The position numbers were made by a program, and so were the translations under genes. Below are positions 57,405 to 62,138 of a stretch of DNA of 64,000 nt, in pieces. This stretch comes from a virus, in the IMG/VR virus record IMGVR_UViG_3300044643_000612, positions 1-64,000 of that record; one strand, given 5' to 3'. The notes below the pieces were generated by a model. It was not told the origin of the DNA. It saw only the letters and a list, made by a program, of their open reading frames with translations, and did no database searches. Numbering within the stretch: position 1 is the stretch's first letter; the number at the start of each line of letters is the position of its first letter.

Positions 57405-57641
57405 CTAGGCGTAGGGCGTGGCAAGAGCCTCTTCTAGCGTCGGGCGCCATGGTGCCGCCTCGTCAACGAATGACCAAGCCTCCGCTTCCTCGCATTCCAT
57501 ATCTAGCCAACACAGTGCGAAGCCTTCGGCGCGACGAATAACGAACGCGCCATCCGCGCATTGCGTCCCCTCAGACGGGACCGCAACCACAGTTGCCTGA
57601 AGCCCATTGGCATACTCTATCTCTTGTCCCGTGCGATACAT
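57405..57641 (-). CDS. Hypothetical protein (78 aa)
   Basis: ATG 57641 overlaps the upstream TAA. The product YRTGQEIEYANGLQATVVAVPSEGTQCADGAFVIRRAEGFALCWLDMECEEAEAWSFVDEAAP looks like a small beta barrel with an acidic end. Not recognised. Confidence 0.58.
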   Translation of the reverse strand: MYRTGQEIEYANGLQATVVAVPSEGTQCADGAFVIRRAEGFALCWLDMECEEAEAWSFVDEAAPWRPTLEEALATPYA

Positions 57642-57931
57642 TATGCGCGCCCTCCGGTCATTTCCCGCCACGCTTGCCAAGCGCGATTCCAAGTGTCCAT
57701 ATCCGACTCCGCTTGCTCGTCACACTCAGGAAACTCCCTGCCCGTGACGCGCTGATAGGCGTCAAGCATTGTCATGTTCGCATCGCAGAAATCGTGCGAG
57801 GCGCAAGCGCAAGCGTAGTCAGGTCGCAAATTCCGGCGCCGGACCTCGGCATAATTGAAAGCGCCAATGTCGAGGCGCAATTGGACATCAAACGCTTTGG
57901 CCAGGGCTTGTTCTGTTTCGGTGTAGGTCAT
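57641..57931 (-). CDS. Conserved phage hypothetical protein (96 aa)
   Basis: The protein has YACACASHDFCDANMTMLDAYQRVTGREFPECDEQAESDMDTWNRAWQAWREM. The C-x-C...HDFCDANM..M..A....G segment occurs in small proteins of many phages, as I recall. Two Cys-rich turns may hold metal. Function unknown. Confidence 0.62.
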   Translation of the reverse strand: MTYTETEQALAKAFDVQLRLDIGAFNYAEVRRRNLRPDYACACASHDFCDANMTMLDAYQRVTGREFPECDEQAESDMDTWNRAWQAWREMTGGRA

Positions 57932-57954
57932 GGCGTCATGCTCCCGTCTATCTA

Positions 57955-57967
57955 GGCCACGTCGGCC
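57955..57967 (-). promoter_or_regulatory. GGCC-N5-GGCC leader hairpin (copy g)
   Basis: GGCC-acgtc-GGCC, 23 bases before the start at 57931; the same 20-base block as copy f. Confidence 0.6.
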
Positions 57968-58131
57968 CTACGCCATAGGCTCATATCCTAGCCGCCGACG
58001 CAAGCGATTAGTTGCGCCGCACCTATGCGGCGGATTGTCGCACCTAGCTAAGGGGAAGCTACTCTTTATAAATGCACGCAAGGCGGGCGCCCGGCGCCGC
58101 ACGTGCGACACTATGCCGCGGCGACTAAGGC

Positions 58132-58160
58132 TTGACGCCATGGGCCGGCTGGCCTAGGAT
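58132..58160 (+). promoter_or_regulatory. Rightward promoter with GGCC palindrome in the spacer
   Basis: TTGACG and TAGGAT are spaced by 17 bases. The spacer contains GGCC-GGCT-GGCC, the same half-sites as the leader hairpins, here positioned like an operator between -35 and -10. It would drive the small-gene operon from 58286. Confidence 0.72.
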
Positions 58161-58285
58161 CCTCTGGCGTGTAGGGCCTTTGGCCCGGACCCCTATACCC
58201 CACCTGGGAACAGCGGTCTGGTGCTGGCATGGCCAGAGATAATTTTTGCAACAGCCCACCCTCAAAGGGCTAACAAGGAGACAAC

Positions 58286-58522
58286 ATGATAGATACTACG
58301 TTCATCAGCATGACGCCCGAAGGCATACGCACGGCGCTGGCCGTCATTCCGGACAGCGACCGCCTCACCCTCGTGAAGGGCGAGGGGTTTGACGCCTGGC
58401 GCGCGGACACCACCCCCGTGTCGCTCGTGTTCGGCGAGCCCACCGTGCCGAAGCGCGACGCCGACATGGCAGCCCTCGTCGAGCACATCCGCGCATGGCT
58501 CGACGGCAAGGAGACGCCGTGA
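58286..58522 (+). CDS. Hypothetical protein (78 aa)
   Basis: First gene of the rightward small-gene operon, with AAGGAGA before ATG 58286. The product has DSDRLTLVKGEGFDAWRADTTPVSLVFGEPTVPKRDADMAALVEHIRAWLDG. No domain is recognised. It is coupled to the next gene by TGATG. Confidence 0.6.
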   Translation: MIDTTFISMTPEGIRTALAVIPDSDRLTLVKGEGFDAWRADTTPVSLVFGEPTVPKRDADMAALVEHIRAWLDGKETP

Positions 58523-58995
58523 TGCCTGACGTCCCCGACGACTACTGGCTCCGCCGCGCCGGCGTGCTCACCGAGGAGGACGACGCCGGGTGGATCCCGC
58601 ACGACGGCGGTTCGTGCCCGGTGCCCTCGGGCACGCACGTCGTCCTACGGCGCCAAGACGGCAAGGAGTTAGCAGGACCCGCGGGCCGCTTTGGGTGGCA
58701 GTGGGGCGTGGAGCTTTGCGAGGACTGCGACATCGCCGCCTACCGCGTCCTCGACAGCGAGCAGCCCGCCTCCCCCAAGCCCACCCCGCCCAACGCCCAC
58801 TACCGCCAGGGCGACATCGAGTGCATCGACGCGATCCGCGCAGCCCTGACCGACGAGGAGTGGCGCGGCTATTGCAAGGGCAACGTGCTGAAGTACGTCT
58901 GGCGCGAGAAGCACAAGGGCGGCAACGAGACCCTCGTCAAGGCGCAGGACTACCTGCGCTGGGCGGTGGCGGGCAAGGCGGAGGGCAAGCGATGA
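58522..58995 (+). CDS. DUF3310 protein (157 aa)
   Basis: ATG 58522. The C-terminal ~60 residues HYRQGDIECIDAIRAALTDEEWRGYCKGNVLKYVWREKHKGGNETLVKAQDYLRWAV are a typical DUF3310 domain, found alone or fused in many phages (sometimes called nucleotide kinase-like). The N-terminal half (GTHVVLRRQDGKELAGPAGRFGWQW...DIAAYRV) is a separate small beta domain. Enzymatic role unproven. Confidence 0.8.
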   Translation: MPDVPDDYWLRRAGVLTEEDDAGWIPHDGGSCPVPSGTHVVLRRQDGKELAGPAGRFGWQWGVELCEDCDIAAYRVLDSEQPASPKPTPPNAHYRQGDIECIDAIRAALTDEEWRGYCKGNVLKYVWREKHKGGNETLVKAQDYLRWAVAGKAEGKR

Positions 58996-59210
58996 AGCTG
59001 TCTGAAATCCTGCTCACGATCGCCTTCTTTCCCGCCGGGGCGGCCTTCATCGCGTGGCTTTTGGTCGAGGCGGCCTTCGCGTGGAGGCTTGTTTGGCCCC
59101 GGCTGTTCACTTGCGGGCGGTTGAACTCCGACGGCTGGATGGCTGTCGCGATGCTCGCGACCCTCGCGCTTGCTGTGCTGGGCGCCACCCTTCGACACTT
59201 TGGGGCCTAA
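58992..59210 (+). CDS. Two-span membrane protein (72 aa)
   Basis: ATGA overlap with the DUF3310 gene. Hydrophobic helices at about 5-30 (ILLTIAFFPAGAAFIAWLLVEAAFAW) and 48-66 (WMAVAMLATLALAVLGATL). Function unknown. Confidence 0.6.
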   Translation: MKLSEILLTIAFFPAGAAFIAWLLVEAAFAWRLVWPRLFTCGRLNSDGWMAVAMLATLALAVLGATLRHFGA

Positions 59211-59213
59211 CCC

Positions 59214-59294
59214 ATGACCGACCGCAACTGGCCAATGGTGGCCGGTTACGCACCTTTGAGGCCGACAAGTGGCCTGGAGAGACAACATGACTGA
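59214..59294 (+). CDS. Possible 26-residue peptide
   Basis: ATG 59214 opens a short frame (MTDRNWPMVAGYAPLRPTSG...) ending inside the next gene, with only GGGG as a weak ribosome site. It may be a leader or remnant. Weak support. Confidence 0.25.
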   Translation: MTDRNWPMVAGYAPLRPTSGLERQHD

Positions 59295-59625
59295 ATGGAT
59301 CAAGCACGACGGCGGACCCCAGCCGGTCGCGGATGATGTGTGGGTAGAGTGCGCTCCCTTCACAGGGGGTCAGGCCGAGGCTCTCAAGGCCGGTGTTGAT
59401 CCGAGCCTGTGGAATTACAAGTTTTTCTACCGCATCCTCAACCAGCACCTGATCGACGCCGCCCGCATAGAAGGCATCCGGGATGGGCTAGAGGCTGCAC
59501 ATATGGCCATTGGCAAGGAACTGAACGACAAGACGCCATTGGAAGTGGCCGCTACAATTATGCGGGCGGAGATAACGATTGTGGAACTAGACCCCGAGAC
59601 CATCGCAAAGGAGACTGCACGATGA
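59287..59625 (+). CDS. Hypothetical protein (112 aa)
   Basis: ATG 59287 after GGAGAG. The start TEWIKHDGGPQPVADDVWVECAPFTGGQAEALKAGVDPSLWNY resembles small phage proteins with W-(I/V)-x-H-(D/N)-GG.(P)V...(V)...(F/R).G; the C-terminal part is helical. Function unknown. Confidence 0.62.
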   Translation: MTEWIKHDGGPQPVADDVWVECAPFTGGQAEALKAGVDPSLWNYKFFYRILNQHLIDAARIEGIRDGLEAAHMAIGKELNDKTPLEVAATIMRAEITIVELDPETIAKETAR

Positions 59626-60089
59626 CTGAACCCGACGAGGCCCTGCTATGGGCGAGGGGGCAAACCGACGCACCCAGCCTACACCTTGTGTTGGGGCAAA
59701 CCGAGACACCCGGCCTACACCTTATTATGGCCCACGGCTACCGCGCCGGGCAGGCCGCATCCGCCGAGAGGATCAAGGCGCTGGAGGAGGCTCTGGCGAA
59801 GGCGAACAAGCCCGAATGGTTCTATGGCGACCATGAGGCGTCTCCCGCCGACTCTGTGGATGAAGTCATTGAGGAAGCCCTTGAATGGGGCCTTCTCGGA
59901 GAGGCGGAACCGGGCCACATAGAAGTGTTTCAGATCAACACGGCCCGCCCCTGCGCAACCGTTTGGGCCGTTGTTCGCATTCTCACAGTGGATGAGCGCG
60001 AGGCCCGCGACGACGGCTTTCTGTTTGACGTGACGGAGTGCGCCACGGAAGCCGAAGCCGAGGCCCTGCTCAAGGAGGCTGACCAGTGA
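59622..60089 (+). CDS. Hypothetical protein ending LLKEADQ (155 aa)
   Basis: ATG 59622 overlaps the previous stop. A near-duplicated N-terminal phrase (GQTDAPSLHLVLGQTETPGLHLIM) suggests internal duplication. Then a short coiled coil (SAERIKALEEALAKANKPEW) and a C-terminal alpha/beta part. The last codons are part of the repeated junction CAAGGAGGCTGACCAGTGA that also supplies the next gene's ribosome site and GTG. Confidence 0.58.
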   Translation: MTEPDEALLWARGQTDAPSLHLVLGQTETPGLHLIMAHGYRAGQAASAERIKALEEALAKANKPEWFYGDHEASPADSVDEVIEEALEWGLLGEAEPGHIEVFQINTARPCATVWAVVRILTVDEREARDDGFLFDVTECATEAEAEALLKEADQ

Positions 60090-60349
60090 GTGATGATATT
60101 TTTGACCGGGCGCTGGATCGACGGAATGCCCTTATTAAAGAGCAACGCCGCAGGATCAAGGCGCTGGAGGAGGCTTTGCGGGGGCTGGCAAGCGCATCCA
60201 CTGAGAGGATCGGGGCGCTGGAGGAGGCGTTGCGGGAAGTGATCGAAGATTACGATTGGGTCCAAGGCGGACCCGGTGATCGAGATTGGAACGTCCTCGA
60301 CAACACCATAATTCGCGCCCGCAATCTGCTCAAGGAGGCTGACCAGTGA
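60086..60349 (+). CDS. Small coiled-coil protein ending LLKEADQ (87 aa)
   Basis: GTG 60086 after AAGGAGG. SDDIFDRALDRRNALIKEQRRRIKALEEALRGLASASTERIGALEEALREVIEDY is a heptad coiled coil with two ALEEAL units. The end RNLLKEADQ is shared with the preceding gene. Function unknown. Confidence 0.55.
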   Translation: MSDDIFDRALDRRNALIKEQRRRIKALEEALRGLASASTERIGALEEALREVIEDYDWVQGGPGDRDWNVLDNTIIRARNLLKEADQ

Positions 60350-60525
60350 AGATTTCTATTCGTCTCTCACAAACAGCACTGCCGATAACGATTAACAATG
60401 TAGTCAACACCAACACCAAGGGGCTATTCTACTGCGTTTATACAGAAGACGGAATCGTTCGGAAGTTTCCAATAATAACAATCTTCGACGTAACTGAGGG
60501 TTACAAGGAGGCTGCCAGTGAGTGA
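60346..60525 (+). CDS. Small hypothetical protein (59 aa)
   Basis: GTG 60346 in the GTGA junction. The product KISIRLSQTALPITINNVV...GLFYCVYTEDGIVRKFPIITIFDVTEGYKEAASE is beta rich; its DNA is clearly AT-richer than the surrounding genes, a sign of a recently acquired cassette. Both flanks are junction repeats. Confidence 0.52.
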   Translation: MKISIRLSQTALPITINNVVNTNTKGLFYCVYTEDGIVRKFPIITIFDVTEGYKEAASE

Positions 60526-60664
60526 CGATGAACGCATTGAGGCACTGGAGGAGGAACTGGCTGTCGCGCTTATGCAAGTGAGCCTGTGGGCGCAGGCGCG
60601 GAGATATCAAATCGGCGGAATACCGACTACCGACGCCTTCCGGGCCCCGCGCTCTGCTCAATGA
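60518..60664 (+). CDS. Small protein (48 aa), possibly truncated
   Basis: GTG 60518. It begins SDDERIEALEEELAVALMQVSLWAQARR, like the gene at 60086. It ends at TGA 60662-60664, where a one-base change converts the junction AAGGAGG to AATGAGG and removes the usual KEADQ ending. It may be a decayed member of the series. Confidence 0.42.
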   Translation: MSDDERIEALEEELAVALMQVSLWAQARRYQIGGIPTTDAFRAPRSAQ

Positions 60665-60673
60665 GGCTGACCA

Positions 60674-61024
60674 GTGAACAGCGCGAACTTAAGGATGGCG
60701 GTTATCACTTACAACGCCACGCTTCTTAACCAGTCACAGGACAGTCGCGACCAACCCGCCGCTATGCGCGCCGCGCTTGCCCCGTTTCTTGAGCGCATCA
60801 AGCAACTAGAGGGCGAAAACGCAGAGTTAAAAGATTGGCGACGCAGGGCCGAAAAGATGATGTCCGTCATGAAGGCAAATGCAATCGACAACATCAACTC
60901 TCGGGCGCGGCCCCTGACCGGATTTGTTTCCACCTTGACCGCAGAACAGAAGGAAGCGGCGATGTCGTATGAAGGTGACGACCACCACGGACCCGAGACC
61001 ACCGCCAAGGAGGCTGACCAGTGA
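60674..61024 (+). CDS. Hypothetical protein ending KEADQ (116 aa)
   Basis: GTG 60674. An N-terminal helix region and coiled coil (ALAPFLERIKQLEGENAELKDWRRRAEKMMSVMKANAID) precede an acidic His-containing tail (GDDHHGPETTAKEADQ). The ribosome site upstream is the mutated junction copy. Function unknown. Confidence 0.52.
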   Translation: MNSANLRMAVITYNATLLNQSQDSRDQPAAMRAALAPFLERIKQLEGENAELKDWRRRAEKMMSVMKANAIDNINSRARPLTGFVSTLTAEQKEAAMSYEGDDHHGPETTAKEADQ

Positions 61025-61046
61025 GGCTAATGGTTGGGCGCACGAC
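61025..61046 (+). repeat. 22-base direct repeat, left copy
   Basis: Identical to 61409-61430 and contains the first codons (ATGGTTGGGCGCACGAC) of the GcrA-like gene. The two copies flank a 384-base unit that carries the two small genes between them. Confidence 0.9.
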
Positions 61047-61068
61047 ACGAAAGGACCCTTGGTCATGA
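61030..61068 (+). pseudogene. 5' remnant of a GcrA-like gene
   Basis: ATG 61030 starts MVGRTT, the same six codons as the intact GcrA-like gene at 61414, but runs into RKDPWS and a stop after 12 residues. It sits right after a junction repeat with a good ribosome site, where the original gene start probably was before the cassette 61047-61430 was inserted. Confidence 0.5.
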
Positions 61069-61244
61069 TGATTTCTCAAGAGACCTGCCTGCTGCTCATG
61101 CTCGTTATCGGCATGATATCTACTCTGGGTTTTCAATGGTGGCCTGACTGGACAAAAGTGCAGCGGCGGCTGTCCATCTTGTGGATTGTGTTCTGGCTTG
61201 GCCCGCCTCTGTATTTCGTCTGGACCAAAGGAGTGCTGGGATGA
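61065..61244 (+). CDS. Small two-span membrane protein (59 aa)
   Basis: ATG 61065 (a second ATG follows at 61068). Hydrophobic segments at about 8-24 (CLLLMLVIGMISTLGF) and 37-53 (LSILWIVFWLGPPLYFVW) flank a short WWPDWTKVQRR loop. The last part is identical to window bases 1-86. Function unknown. Confidence 0.6.
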   Translation: MMISQETCLLLMLVIGMISTLGFQWWPDWTKVQRRLSILWIVFWLGPPLYFVWTKGVLG

Positions 61245-61285
61245 CCTATCCGCCCGAACTGCAAGCCTACTACGACGCCCACGAC
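61159..61285. repeat. 127-base exact repeat, copy 2
   Basis: Identical to bases 1-127. Downstream the two contexts diverge completely: methyltransferase and terL after copy 1, a second replication module after copy 2. Confidence 0.95.
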
Positions 61286-61414
61286 CGAATGATGAATCAG
61301 GAGCGGACCGCAGATCAATTGGCGTGGTGGCCTGTCCAATACGGCTACTACAAGGTCGCCCGATACAACGCTGTCAAGGCTGGCTATCTGCCCGAGACGC
61401 CGGAGTTTGGCTAA
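61241..61414 (+). CDS. Small conserved hypothetical protein (57 aa), second copy
   Basis: Homologue of the gene at 83-256, same length. The first 15 codons are identical, then RMMNQERTADQLAWWPVQYGYYKVARYNAVKAGYLPETPEFG. ATG 61241 overlaps the upstream stop. Function unknown. Confidence 0.68.
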   Translation: MTYPPELQAYYDAHDRMMNQERTADQLAWWPVQYGYYKVARYNAVKAGYLPETPEFG

Positions 61415-61430
61415 TGGTTGGGCGCACGAC
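61409..61430 (+). repeat. 22-base direct repeat, right copy
   Basis: Right-hand partner of 61025-61046. It spans the end of the small gene and the start of the intact GcrA-like gene. Confidence 0.9.
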
Positions 61431-61608
61431 GTGGACGGAAGAACAGCACGCTAAGGTGGTGGAGCTGTGGGAGGCGGGGCATACCGCTGCCGAGATAGGT
61501 AAAGAGATGGGCAAGACCCGGAACGCCATCCTCGGACACGTTAACCGGAGAGGTATTAGCCGTAACGGAGCCCTCCAGTCGTGGTGGAGGAAGCCGGATG
61601 AAGGTTAA
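61414..61608 (+). CDS. GcrA-like DNA-binding protein, short form (64 aa)
   Basis: TTWTEEQHAKVVELWEAGHTAAEIGKEMGKTRNAILGHVNRRGISRNGA is the GcrA N-terminal HTH; the Cys-containing C-terminal domain present in the 40599-41039 homologue is missing. The short form could bind GcrA sites without contacting sigma70. ATG overlaps the previous stop (TAATG). Confidence 0.76.
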   Translation: MVGRTTWTEEQHAKVVELWEAGHTAAEIGKEMGKTRNAILGHVNRRGISRNGALQSWWRKPDEG

Positions 61609-61846
61609 GGAGGTTCACGCCGGGAGACTGTACCGGGTAAAAAAGACTAAACTTAGCGAGTATGATTTCGTAAAGGGCGGCGGACATCTGTGGGTAGCAG
61701 AAGAGTCTGGAAACCTAATGTCGGGGAACGTTTACGTCGCAAAGGCCTACTTGTTTCGTTCTGTGGCTACTGGAGTAGTCATTCGCGCGAACGGAATACT
61801 TTTTGACTCTCTTGGGCTGGAGGAAGCCGATGGCGGCGACACCTGA
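61598..61846 (+). CDS. Hypothetical protein (82 aa)
   Basis: The start overlaps the GcrA-like gene by 11 bases. KVKEVHAGRLYRVKKTKLSEYDFVKGGGHLWVAEESGNLMSGNVYVAKAYLFRSVATGVVIRANGILFDSL looks like a small beta barrel. It ends inside the VRR-NUC gene. AT-richer codon use than the main genome. Not recognised. Confidence 0.56.
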   Translation: MKVKEVHAGRLYRVKKTKLSEYDFVKGGGHLWVAEESGNLMSGNVYVAKAYLFRSVATGVVIRANGILFDSLGLEEADGGDT

Positions 61847-62138
61847 GAAGAAGGTTAAGGCCCGGGTGGAGGCCATGCTCAAGGCGAAGGGGGTTTACTA
61901 TTTCTTCCCGGCTACGCATGGTTACGGGCGGAGCGGAGTCCCTGACATCATCGCCTGCGACCGGGGACGGTTCCTCGCCATAGAGTGCAAGGCTGCGGGG
62001 GGTAAGCTTACGGCGCTACAGGAGCGGGAGATTACCCGTATTAGAGTAGAAGGCGGCGTGGCACTCGTCATCCACGAAGACAACTTCCACGAGTTAGAGC
62101 AAGCGTTAGAGCAAGCGCTGGAGTATACATGCCTTTAA
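61830..62138 (+). CDS. VRR-NUC domain nuclease, second copy
   Basis: ATG 61830 after GGAGGA gives 102 residues: EKKVKARVEAMLKAKGVYYFFPATHGYGRSGVPDIIACDRGRFLAIECKAAGGKLTALQ. The PD...ExK core is present. It is clearly diverged from the copy at 41023 and lies, like it, beside GcrA-like and polymerase genes. Confidence 0.85.
   Translation: MAATPEKKVKARVEAMLKAKGVYYFFPATHGYGRSGVPDIIACDRGRFLAIECKAAGGKLTALQEREITRIRVEGGVALVIHEDNFHELEQALEQALEYTCL

Larger units (their letters stand above)
57932..58285. other. 354-base divergent intergenic region
   Basis: It separates the leftward gene at 57931 from the rightward gene at 58286. It contains leader hairpin g (57955), an AT-rich stretch (TTTATAAATGCA near 58066), the rightward promoter at 58132, a GGCC-TTT-GGCC hairpin at 58175-58185 and an AAGGAGA ribosome site before 58286. 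No gene is apparent. Confidence 0.65.
60069..61024 (+). repeat. Five copies of a gene-junction repeat
   Basis: The sequence CAAGGAGGCTGACCAGTGA (or close variants) occurs at 60071-60089, 60331-60349, 60504-60521 (one base deleted), 60659-60677 (one substitution) and 61006-61024. Each encodes the C-terminal KEADQ-stop of one gene and provides the AAGGAGG ribosome site and GTG start of the next, so small genes could be swapped as cassettes through it. Confidence 0.85.
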
